The notes under the pieces are model-generated. The model was not told the DNA's origin, ran no database searches, and saw only the letters and a list, made by a program, of their open reading frames with translations. From assembly GCA_045132775.1 (NCBI GenBank), contig JBGUSX010000088.1:1-18567 (forward strand): DNA of 18,567 bases, given 5' to 3'. Position 1 is the first letter of the stretch; every line of letters begins with the position of its first letter. The stretch comes from SVTX01 sp045132775 (GTDB lineage: Bacteria; Bacillota; Clostridia; Oscillospirales; CAG-272). Shown piece after piece: positions 1 to 7,176 of this stretch. A program made the translations under genes and the position numbers.

Positions 1-141
1 TTTCGTTGCAAAAGATACCTTGTGCCACAAGAAAAAATCCACGATACACCCGTGACGCACATTCTAAGGGCGACCTCCTCATCCACCACTTCGTGGTCCC
101 CCTTCTCCGCTGGAGAAGGCTATTCGTTAAATTGCAATTTA
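1..141. repeat. Repeat element, copy 1 (right part, cut by window edge)
   Basis: This stretch has no gene. It is the right-hand part of a dispersed repeat whose other copies lie at 5356-5657, 16281-16530 and 17950-18070. It contains the hairpins CCACTTCGTGG and CCTTCTCCGCTGGAGAAGG and ends in the palindrome TAAATTGCAATTTA (128-141), eight bases before the threonine aldolase stop codon. Bases 69-125 are identical to the reverse complement of 5376-5432. Bases 1-68 match the reverse complement of about 5433-5505 less well. No T-run follows the hairpins on the minus strand, so it is not an obvious terminator for the neighbouring gene. Confidence 0.85.
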
Positions 142-148
142 TAGGGTA

Positions 149-1174
149 TTAAAGATATTGTGCAAGCTCTTCGATCTCTTCGTCAGTTGTTGCCCAGCTT
201 GTCGCGAAACGGACGACGGTGTGATCTGCGTCGGGCTTTTCCCAAAATCCGACGTTTACGTACTTTTTAAGCTCCTCAAGCTTTTTGTCCTCGATCAGCA
301 CGAATTGCTGATTGGTGGGGGAGTTCAAATAAAAGGTATATCCCTTATCCGTCAAGAGCTTTTTGAGCTTTTGTGCCATATCGATGGCATGACGGCTTAT
401 CTTGAAATAAAGCTCGTCCGTAAAGAGCGTGTCAAACTGCACGCCAAGAAGTCTGCCTTTTGCGATAAGAGCTCCTTGCTGCTTGATCTGTGTGAGAAAA
501 TGCGAGGGCGTATTTTTTTTGGTAAATACAATCGCCTCGCCGCAGAGCGCACCGACCTTTGTGCCGCCGATGTACAGAACGTCACAAAGCTCGCATATCT
601 CGGGCAGGGTAAGGTCAGTGTCGTAGCTCATAAGACCGTAGCCGAGTCGCGCACCGTCCATAAAGAGCGGTATCGAATACTCGCGGCAGACCTTGCTTAT
701 CTCGGTCAGCTCGTCCTTTGAGTAAAGCGTGCCGTACTCGGTTGGGTGTGAAATATAGACCATCCCGGGAGGCACCATGTGCGCGTGATTTGCATCGGAA
801 TAAAATGTCTTGATATACGCGCCGAGCTCGTCTGCATCAATTTTTCCGTTGTGGTGGTGAAGAGAGAGCACCTTGTGACCCGTGTATTCTATCGCGCCAG
901 CCTCGTGAGCACCGATATGACCCGTCTCTGCGGCAATGACACCCTCAAACCTTTGAAGCATCGTGGAGATGACCACGGCATTGGTCTGCGTGCCGCCGAC
1001 GAGAAACCAGACATCAGCCTCCGGAGAGGCGCAGGCAGCCTTTATCTTTTCCTTTGCGCTCGCGCAAAATTGGTCGTCACCGTAGCCTGCCTCGGCAATA
1101 AAATTCGTGCGCTCAAGTGCCTTGAGTATTTCGGGATGCGCGCCCATTATATAATCGCTCTGAAATGAAAGCAT
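149..1174 (-). CDS. ltaE: Low-specificity L-threonine aldolase (PLP-dependent beta-eliminating lyase family)
   Basis: The 341-residue cytosolic protein is a fold-type I PLP enzyme. The family splits L-threonine or allo-threonine into glycine and acetaldehyde. The N-terminus (FQSDYIMGAHPEI) and the GGTQTN segment at about 60-65 fit the family. FMDGARLGYG at 171-180 supplies the Asp (D173) that contacts the PLP ring nitrogen. YIGGTKVGAL at 201-210 supplies the Schiff-base lysine, K206. The length is normal. The start is supported by a GGAGAG ribosome site just upstream and by a promoter at 1207-1235. It lies 72 bases downstream of clpC on the same strand, and that promoter makes it a separate unit. 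Other beta-eliminating lyases share this fold, so the exact substrate is inferred. Confidence 0.88.
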   Translation of the reverse strand: MLSFQSDYIMGAHPEILKALERTNFIAEAGYGDDQFCASAKEKIKAACASPEADVWFLVGGTQTNAVVISTMLQRFEGVIAAETGHIGAHEAGAIEYTGHKVLSLHHHNGKIDADELGAYIKTFYSDANHAHMVPPGMVYISHPTEYGTLYSKDELTEISKVCREYSIPLFMDGARLGYGLMSYDTDLTLPEICELCDVLYIGGTKVGALCGEAIVFTKKNTPSHFLTQIKQQGALIAKGRLLGVQFDTLFTDELYFKISRHAIDMAQKLKKLLTDKGYTFYLNSPTNQQFVLIEDKKLEELKKYVNVGFWEKPDADHTVVRFATSWATTDEEIEELAQYL

Positions 1175-1206
1175 ATTTTCTCTCCATTAGTTTTTTTCAT
1201 AAGGTC

Positions 1207-1235
1207 ATTATACCACGCAAAACATCAAAAATCAA
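1207..1235 (-). promoter_or_regulatory. Sigma-A type promoter for the threonine aldolase gene
   Basis: On the minus strand, TTGATT (1230-1235) and TATAAT (1207-1212) are separated by 17 bases. The -10 is perfect and the -35 matches TTGACA at four of six positions. It lies in the short gap after clpC, about 33 bases before the aldolase ATG. Confidence 0.75.
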
Positions 1236-1246
1236 CACAAATTGTA

Positions 1247-3682
1247 CTACTTTGAGCTTTTTTTCTCGAAAATTACACCCTCACTGTCGCATTTTACGCT
1301 GATATAGTCGCCCTTGTCAAAATCGCCGTTCAGAATGGCGCGCGCAAGGGGAGTCTCGACGATTTTTGTGACCGCGCGCCAAAGCGGTCTTGCGCCGTAT
1401 TCCTCACGGCTTTCCTTTAAGATAAGCTCGGTCACGCACGGTTCAAATTCAATGAAGAAGCCTTGGTTTTCGACCCTGTCCGAGAGCTTGGAGAGGAGAA
1501 GCGTCGCAATGCGCAAAAGGCTTTCGCGCGAGAGCGGCTCGAAAATGATTATCTCGTCAATTCTGTTGAGCAGCTCGGGGCGGAAGGTGCGGCGGAGCTC
1601 GTTTTCCACCCTTTCGCGCATCTCCTCACGTTTTGCGTCCGCGCCCGAGGAAAATCCGACTCTGCCGACCTCGCCAAAGCTTTTTGAGCCGAGGTTGGTG
1701 GTCATTATGATAATACAGCTTTTGAAATCGACCTGTCTGCCTTGCGAGTCGGTGAGCTTGCCGTCGTCAAGAAGCTGGAGGAGAATATTGAAAACGTCGG
1801 GGTGCGCCTTTTCGATCTCGTCAAAAAGAACGAGGGAGTAGGGGCTTCTGCGGACGCTCTCGGTGAGGATTCCGCCCTCACCGTATCCGACATAGCCGGG
1901 AGGGGAGCCTATGAGCCTTGAAATACTGTGTTTTTCCATATATTCGGACATATCAAGGCGGATCATCGCGCTCTCACTACCGAAAAGAGCCTCTGAAAGT
2001 GCACGGCAGAGCTCGGTCTTGCCCACACCCGTCTGACCTGCGAAGATGAATGAGCCGATCGGTCGTTTGGGGTCTCCGAGCCCGGTCCTGCCGCGAAGGA
2101 TCGCGCTTGTCAGTGATTCAATTGCGCGCTCCTGCCCTATGACACGCTCGGAGAGGCGAGAGGGGAGCTCGCAGAGTCTCTTTGCATCGCTTTCGAGCAA
2201 ACGGCTTACGGGAATTTTTGTCCATTGAGTCACGATGTCGGCAACGTCGTTCTCTCCGAGGACAAGCTCCTCGCTCATCTTTCTTTTTTCCCATTCTTCC
2301 TTTATCTTGTCATATTCCGCACGGAGCTCGCGCTCGCGGTCACGCAGAGCCGCCGCATGCTCAAAGCTCTGCTCGGTTATCGCCTCTGCCTTCTCGCTCT
2401 CAAGTCTGCGAAGCTCCTCCTCCATCTGTCTGTGCTCGGGGGGCGAGGTGAAGATCTTGAGCCTCAGCCTCGCCGCCGCCTCGTCAATGAGGTCGATCGC
2501 CTTGTCGGGCAGAAATCTGTCGGTGATGTATCGGACGGACAGGTCGATCGCCGCGCTTATTGCCTCCTTGGAGATCGTGAGCCTATGATGCGCCTCGTAT
2601 TTTGAACGCAAGCCCTCAAGTATGCGCATAGTTTCCTCGCGCGTCGGCTCACCGACCGTTACGGACTGAAAACGGCGTTCAAGTGCCGCGTCCTTTTCAA
2701 TGTGCTTTCGGTATTCGGAGACGGTCGTGGCACCGATGACACGGAGCTCTCCGCGTGCAAGGGCAGGCTTGATGATGTTTGCCGCATCAACGGCACCCTC
2801 CGCCGCGCCCGCACCGACTATCGTGTGCAGTTCATCAATGAAAATGATCACGTCGGGATTGCGGCTCGCCTCACTCATGATCTTTTTGAGCCTTTCCTCG
2901 AACTCACCTCGATATTTTGCACCCGCGATCATGCTTGCAAGGTCGAGCGAGATTATCCGTTTTCTTCGTAGGCTTTCGGGCACGTCGCCGTCAGATATAC
3001 GCTGTGCAAGTCCCTCGACAACTGCGGTCTTGCCGACACCGGGCTCACCGATAAGGCAGGGATTGTTTTTTGTCCTGCGTGAAAGGATCTGAATTACGCG
3101 CTCGGTCTCGCGGTCTCGCCCGATTATCGGGTCAAGGCGACCTCTGTCCGACATTTCGGTGAGATCTCTGCCGTATTGAAAAAGAGCGTTTTTCTCCTGC
3201 TTTTGCTTGTCGCCATCCGCTACTCTCTTTTGGGATTGCATTTGAGGAGTTGAATTGATGTAGCTCTCAACGTCTCCGCGGAGCTCGACCAGCGGCACCC
3301 CCAGTCCCTCCAAAATGCGTGAAGCGACGCAATCTCTGTCCGAGATAAGAGCTAAAAGCAGATGCTCCGTGCCGATATATGCCTGACCGCCGCTTGAGGA
3401 GAGATAGGACGAGTTTTCTATGATCTTTTTTGTTCTCGGAGTCATATCCGAGGGGGAGACGGGCTCGGGAAAGCCCTTTCCCGTGATCTCAATGACCGTG
3501 GCGCGTACAGACTCGGGTTTTGCACCTCGTGCTGTGAGGAGTCTTGCTGCGGCGGATTCGGGGGAAGAGAGCAGACCTAAAAGCAGGTGCTCACTGCCGA
3601 TATAGGAGTGACCGAGCTCGCCTGCGACCGTGAGCGCGCTGTTGAGAGCATATTGTGCCTTTGGAGTGAATCTTTGTGACAT
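1247..3682 (-). CDS. clpC: ClpC-type AAA+ unfoldase (Hsp100, partner of ClpP)
   Basis: The protein has 811 residues from the chosen start MSQRFTPKAQ, close to the usual ClpC length. A double Clp N-domain (about 1-145) keeps the paired SEHLLLGL and TEHLLLAL motifs with E31 and E106. The first AAA domain has Walker A GEPGVGKT (212-219) and Walker B VIIFIDE (278-284). A UVR-like coiled middle domain follows (about 415-465). The second AAA domain has Walker A GQTGVGKT (549-556) and Walker B LVLFDE (617-622). The VGF tripeptide at 675-677 fits the ClpP-docking loop. ClpC unfolds proteins and feeds them to ClpP. The frame extends 21 codons upstream into mcsB. The chosen ATG follows GAGGTAAGC and overlaps the mcsB stop as TGATG, so translational coupling is likely. 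It is the last gene of mcsA-mcsB-clpC. Confidence 0.96.
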   Translation of the reverse strand: MSQRFTPKAQYALNSALTVAGELGHSYIGSEHLLLGLLSSPESAAARLLTARGAKPESVRATVIEITGKGFPEPVSPSDMTPRTKKIIENSSYLSSSGGQAYIGTEHLLLALISDRDCVASRILEGLGVPLVELRGDVESYINSTPQMQSQKRVADGDKQKQEKNALFQYGRDLTEMSDRGRLDPIIGRDRETERVIQILSRRTKNNPCLIGEPGVGKTAVVEGLAQRISDGDVPESLRRKRIISLDLASMIAGAKYRGEFEERLKKIMSEASRNPDVIIFIDELHTIVGAGAAEGAVDAANIIKPALARGELRVIGATTVSEYRKHIEKDAALERRFQSVTVGEPTREETMRILEGLRSKYEAHHRLTISKEAISAAIDLSVRYITDRFLPDKAIDLIDEAAARLRLKIFTSPPEHRQMEEELRRLESEKAEAITEQSFEHAAALRDRERELRAEYDKIKEEWEKRKMSEELVLGENDVADIVTQWTKIPVSRLLESDAKRLCELPSRLSERVIGQERAIESLTSAILRGRTGLGDPKRPIGSFIFAGQTGVGKTELCRALSEALFGSESAMIRLDMSEYMEKHSISRLIGSPPGYVGYGEGGILTESVRRSPYSLVLFDEIEKAHPDVFNILLQLLDDGKLTDSQGRQVDFKSCIIIMTTNLGSKSFGEVGRVGFSSGADAKREEMRERVENELRRTFRPELLNRIDEIIIFEPLSRESLLRIATLLLSKLSDRVENQGFFIEFEPCVTELILKESREEYGARPLWRAVTKIVETPLARAILNGDFDKGDYISVKCDSEGVIFEKKSSK

Positions 3683-4713
3683 CAGCTTACCTCGTTTTTG
3701 TGGTTTATGTATTTTCGAACGAGCTCGGCGCGCAAGAGGTTGCACTCTTCAGCCGAAGTGCACCCCTCTTTAGAGGATGCCGCGACAGAGGAACTAAGTC
3801 CCTCGGCGCATAAGTAATTGACGTCCTGCACGCTCGGCAAGCCCTTCGCCGCGCAATCCTTGACGGAGCACAACGCAAGTCGGATGTCCGAGAGCTTTTC
3901 AAGCATCTCTCCCTCGCACAAGCTCTCACTGTAGAGCAAAAATCCAAGAGAACGCCGCGCTTTTTCATATATTATCTTGTCAAGAGAGGCGGATTTTATT
4001 CCGATGCGCTCTTTTTCGCCTGTAATTATCTGCGACACGGAATCCGAGAAAAACACAGTCGCGGCATCCTCATCGGTGAGATAATAGGGAGTGTAGGAGA
4101 GAATGTACAGGTCAGAGCGGTCGGACGGAGAAGAGAACATTGGGGAGAGAAAAAGTCCTTGCGGCTCAAGGGAGTGACGCAAGAGCTCGAATCCACCGTC
4201 TCTGAGAGAGGGAAGGTAGAGAGCGGCGGAAAAGGTAAGTCCGCTTCCGACTGACGCCGGGGAGGGGGAGAGGTAGCCCAGCTTGTCGTTGTAGGCAAAG
4301 GTTATCTCTCGGTCAATGAGCTCCTCCGCCTTTGAAGCCATGTTTTCAGCCTCGATGACCGAAAGACCCGAGGTCACGGAGGAAATACTGATAAGGTCTC
4401 TGCCGCCGATCGCCACGAGCAGATTGCAGGGCTCGTTGAGATAGAGGGCGCGCGGACGGTCACTGCGGACAAAATCGGGCTCGATAAGCTGTTTTTCGCA
4501 AAGTGAGAGCATCGCGGGGGAGATTCCTTGTGCCACGGTCTCTCCGCGAAAGCCGTTTGACGTGAGCAAGGAATTCAGCCTGTTGAGTGTTTCCTGTGCA
4601 CGTTTGGAGTCGAGAAGGTGATAGAAATTGCGCTTTGCTTCATTTCTGATGTATCTTACCTTTGAAAAAAGCACGTGATCGGGACTTGAACCCAAAGTAG
4701 TATACCAAGACAT
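3682..4713 (-). CDS. mcsB: McsB-like protein, probably a catalytically dead arginine kinase (pseudokinase)
   Basis: The 343-residue protein sits exactly where McsB is expected and matches it end to end from recall: SW..LG near the N-terminus, VRYIRN (19-24), the block ending LGYLSPSPASVGSGL (145-159) then SAALYLPSL (162-170), and LSDIRLAL (274-281). McsB phosphorylates arginines on proteins to mark them for ClpCP. Here the key motifs are altered. SSRIR is FSKVR, NEEDH is replaced by IGGRD (102-106), the catalytic Cys of CPTNVGTG is Ser151, and RGIYGEG reads SPMFSSP (190-196). The frame is intact, with an AAAGGAAA ribosome site, 25 bases after mcsA and overlapping clpC by one base. I infer a scaffold or regulatory role with no kinase activity. 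A residual or changed activity cannot be excluded. Confidence 0.88.
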   Translation of the reverse strand: MSWYTTLGSSPDHVLFSKVRYIRNEAKRNFYHLLDSKRAQETLNRLNSLLTSNGFRGETVAQGISPAMLSLCEKQLIEPDFVRSDRPRALYLNEPCNLLVAIGGRDLISISSVTSGLSVIEAENMASKAEELIDREITFAYNDKLGYLSPSPASVGSGLTFSAALYLPSLRDGGFELLRHSLEPQGLFLSPMFSSPSDRSDLYILSYTPYYLTDEDAATVFFSDSVSQIITGEKERIGIKSASLDKIIYEKARRSLGFLLYSESLCEGEMLEKLSDIRLALCSVKDCAAKGLPSVQDVNYLCAEGLSSSVAASSKEGCTSAEECNLLRAELVRKYINHKNEVS

Positions 4714-4738
4714 TTTTATTTTCCTTTCATTTCATTGA

Positions 4739-5266
4739 TTATGTACGTTTGCTTGATTCGAGTCGCCTTACCTCGTCGCGCAGAGATGCCGCGAGCTCGT
4801 AGTTTTCGGATTCGACTGCGAGTCTGATCTTTGAGCGCAATTCGGAAATTGAGCGTATGCGTTCGATGCTTTCGCGGCGGGAGGATGGCATTCTTGCTCC
4901 GCGTGAATTCTCGGGAGAGAGCGCGGTGGGGAAGAGGTGGTCACCGAAAACCGTGTAGCACTCGGGACAGCCTGCGTATCCTCCTGCGATCAGCGAGACG
5001 AGGGAGGTCGAGCAGGAGGGACAGACCGCCGCTTCTTCGTTTGTGTCGGCAGAGCAGAATAGGGGATTTGTGACGTTGATCGGAGCGAGGGAGAGAAGCG
5101 AGGAGCACGGCAAGAAAGAAGCGCCTTTCGTGTCAGTGATGGAGGGGTCGTAGTTAGAGATCTTGCCGAGCGTTGCCGCACAAGCGGAGCAGAGTGAGTG
5201 ACGTCCGCCTGTCTCGTCCGCGTAAAAGACGGTCGCCTTCTTATTTTTGCATTTTTCGCAGTTCAT
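4739..5266 (-). CDS. mcsA: McsA: zinc-binding, UVR-domain activator/adaptor
   Basis: The 175-residue soluble protein is the first gene of the mcsA-mcsB-clpC operon. Four CxxC pairs are present: C3/C6, C26/C29, C82/C85 and C100/C103. This gives two probable four-cysteine zinc sites, as in McsA. A UVR motif occupies about 137-171 (LRSKIRLAVESENYELAASL). In Bacillus, McsA binds and activates McsB and links it to ClpC. The start has a good AAAGGAA ribosome site. No ctsR repressor gene precedes it; upstream is a repeat-filled gap. All zinc ligands are kept, so McsA is not decaying alongside the altered McsB, which suggests the complex still forms. No convincing promoter or CtsR box was found upstream. 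Confidence 0.9.
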   Translation of the reverse strand: MNCEKCKNKKATVFYADETGGRHSLCSACAATLGKISNYDPSITDTKGASFLPCSSLLSLAPINVTNPLFCSADTNEEAAVCPSCSTSLVSLIAGGYAGCPECYTVFGDHLFPTALSPENSRGARMPSSRRESIERIRSISELRSKIRLAVESENYELAASLRDEVRRLESSKRT

Positions 5267-5732
5267 TTTATGTTCCTTTCTTTTTTTCGTTTTTTATTCT
5301 TATTTTACACGGAAAGAAGCGAAAAAAAGGTCGGAAACTGTTAGTCGAATAAATATTTTCAAATTTTAATTTATGGAATAGCCTTCTCCAGCGGAGAAGG
5401 GGGACCACGAAGTGGTGGATGAGGAGGTCGCCATTAGGACGTGCGCCACTGTCGCACCGTGGGTTTTGTCTTGTGGCATAAGGTTTCTTGTGCAACGAAA
5501 CAAGGTAATTAAAAGACGTGAAACCCTTGAAAGAATGCCCTCCTCATCCACCGCTACCGCGGTCCCCCGTAAAGCGCGTTTTGCTTGCAAAAGGTGCTAC
5601 GAGGGCTCGCCCGAGTTGTTCTCCGCTGGAGAAGGCTATTCGTTAAATTGCAATTTACCTTTCCAAACAAAATCAAAAATAATAATTAATGCTTTGTTCA
5701 CCGATAGTTTACAAAGGAATTTTTTGCTTTAA
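5267..5732. other. Gene-free gap between two divergent operons, mostly repeat element
   Basis: This gap separates the divergently transcribed mcsA and sodium-pump operons. Bases 5267-5355 are AT-rich and must hold the mcsA promoter. The best I can see on the minus strand is an extended -10-like TGTAAAAT (5303-5310) with no good -35. Bases 5356-5657 are repeat copy 2. Bases 5658-5732 are AT-rich spacer. Reading frames through the repeat come from its palindromes and have no ribosome sites. Confidence 0.7.
5356..5657. repeat. Repeat element, copy 2: about 300-bp element with inverted ends, MITE-like
   Basis: The left end reads TTTTCAAATTTTAATTTAT (5356-5374) and the right end TAAATTGCAATTTA (5644-5657). 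These are imperfect inverted copies of each other. Next inside, AATAGCCTTCTCC (from 5377) is mirrored by GGAGAAGGCTATT (ending 5640). The two halves are head-to-head copies of the same unit, as each contains a CCTCCTCATCCACC-type core in opposite orientation. No coding capacity is evident. It could be a non-autonomous transposable element or a REP/BOX-like structured repeat. Confidence 0.8.
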
Positions 5733-5761
5733 TTGACAAAGTGTTCATTTTGAGGTATAAT
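5733..5761 (+). promoter_or_regulatory. Sigma-A promoter of the decarboxylase/carboxyltransferase operon
   Basis: Consensus TTGACA (5733-5738) and TATAAT (5756-5761) are separated by 17 bases. Transcription should start near 5768, leaving a 5' leader of about 75 bases with no obvious structure. The perfect hexamers suggest high basal expression. Confidence 0.92.
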
Positions 5762-5842
5762 ATTTTTATAATGGGAGAGAATGAGGTTTTTTCCCGTTTA
5801 GAGTTATTTAAAATAATATAATATATAAAACGGAGGCAGTAA

Positions 5843-7159
5843 ATGGACAAGAATTTAACGGTTGGAAGCCGTAAGATCTCCTCTCTGTTTGACGAGGGTA
5901 CGTTCGTTGAGGTCGGCGCGTATATCAAGAGACGCGGTGACTCTGCGGCGTATGACGGCGTTATCTGCGGCTACGGCTCGGTCTCGGGCAAGCTCGCTTT
6001 CGCATTCGTTCAGGACAGCGACAGAACTAACGGTGCCTTTGACGAGGCAGGAGCAAAGAAGATCGAAATGCTCTACGATATGGCAGTGAAGAACGGCGCG
6101 GCGGTAGTCGGCGTGTTCGACAGTGCGGGCGCGGCAGTGGCTGACGGAAGCACGGCACTCTCCGCTTACGGAAGATTTATGTCTTGCGTGGCACGTGCAT
6201 CGGGCATTATTCCTCAGATCGCTATCTACGACGGACTTTGCACCGGTATGGCTCTCACTGTATCCAATATGTTTGATCTTACGGTCAACGTGGAGGAAAA
6301 GAGCGAGCTTTACCTCACCGCAACAAATAAAGAAAACAAGTGCTTCGCTCCTTCTGTGAGCGTAAAGACAGAGGCTGAGGCGTTTGCCGCGGCTCGTGAG
6401 CTTGTTGAGATACTTCCTCAGAATAACAGAGACGATGCAAGCGTTATGAGCGGTGACGATGCGGCTCGCGCAGTGTCCGTATCGGGACTTACGGGCAAGG
6501 CTCTGGTTGAAGCTCTTGCTGATAACGGCAAGTTTTTCGAGATAAATGCCAAGGAAAGCGGAATTGTTACAGGCTTTGCATTCTTTGGCGGTACGCTCTG
6601 CGGTGTCGTTGCATCTAACAACGCATGTGACGCAGGTAAGATCGGCGGAATCGGTGCTAAGAAGGCGGCTGACCTTATCTCCTTCTGCGACCGTTTCGGA
6701 ATTGCGGTACTCACACTTGTTGACAGCGAGGGACTTTGCGATTGCGCATGCGGTAAATGCACCGCAATGCTCGCAGGTGCTTATGCAAATGCGACCTGCG
6801 CAAAGGTCACAGCGGTCGTCGGAAAGGCATACGGTGCGGCATTCACGCTTCTCGGCTCCAAGTCGCTCGGTGCGGATATTGCTCTCGCAGTCGAAGGCTC
6901 GGTCATCAGTGTAATGAGCCCCGAGAGCGCGGTTGCGTTCCTTATGAACGACAAGATCACTGCTGAAAAGTCGAGAGAGGACGTTGAGGCAGAGTGGTGC
7001 GAAAAGTACGCAAGTGCTACCGTTGCGGCAGAGAACGGCGACGTTGACGATATAGTTGACGAGGCAACTCTCCGTGCACGCATCTGCTCGGCACTCTATA
7101 TGCTCGCAGTAAAGGCGGACGGCACACCCGACCGCAAGTATGCGAGAACTCCTGTGTGA
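5843..7159 (+). CDS. Acyl-CoA carboxyltransferase-family subunit (MmdA/PccB-like, shortened)
   Basis: The 438-residue protein has the two crotonase-like halves of the carboxyltransferase family. Half one spans about 10-225: LFDEGTFVEV, FVQD, a DSAGAAVADG segment (93-102) where relatives have DSGGARIQEG, and GLCTGMA (131-137) where relatives have GPCAGGA. Half two spans about 226-438: GIVTGFAFFGG, LTLVDSEG (290-297), GKAYGAA (327-333) and LGADIALAV. Relatives are about 510 residues. The missing length is the N-terminal lead and the stretch after residue 160, where MmdA has its EELGGA...H segment. The family moves CO2 between acyl-CoA and biotin. The start has CGGAGG six bases upstream. It is first in an operon with gamma, biotin-carrier, sodium-pump and OadA-like genes, and no biotin carboxylase. 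Its acyl-CoA substrate is unknown; methylmalonyl-CoA is the usual family guess. Confidence 0.85.
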   Translation: MDKNLTVGSRKISSLFDEGTFVEVGAYIKRRGDSAAYDGVICGYGSVSGKLAFAFVQDSDRTNGAFDEAGAKKIEMLYDMAVKNGAAVVGVFDSAGAAVADGSTALSAYGRFMSCVARASGIIPQIAIYDGLCTGMALTVSNMFDLTVNVEEKSELYLTATNKENKCFAPSVSVKTEAEAFAAARELVEILPQNNRDDASVMSGDDAARAVSVSGLTGKALVEALADNGKFFEINAKESGIVTGFAFFGGTLCGVVASNNACDAGKIGGIGAKKAADLISFCDRFGIAVLTLVDSEGLCDCACGKCTAMLAGAYANATCAKVTAVVGKAYGAAFTLLGSKSLGADIALAVEGSVISVMSPESAVAFLMNDKITAEKSREDVEAEWCEKYASATVAAENGDVDDIVDEATLRARICSALYMLAVKADGTPDRKYARTPV

Positions 7160-7176
7160 TCTGACGGAGGACAAAT

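Noticed and set aside
3683..3745. Longer clpC start 21 codons upstream
   Set aside because: The extension lies inside mcsB, is basic and unlike any ClpC N-terminus. The ATG at 3682 has a good ribosome site and a TGATG overlap.
5329..5346. GGTC...AGTC pair resembling a CtsR operator upstream of mcsA
   Set aside because: The spacing (14 bases between repeats) and the bases after GGTC do not match the tandem GGTCAAA-type consensus, and no ctsR gene is present.
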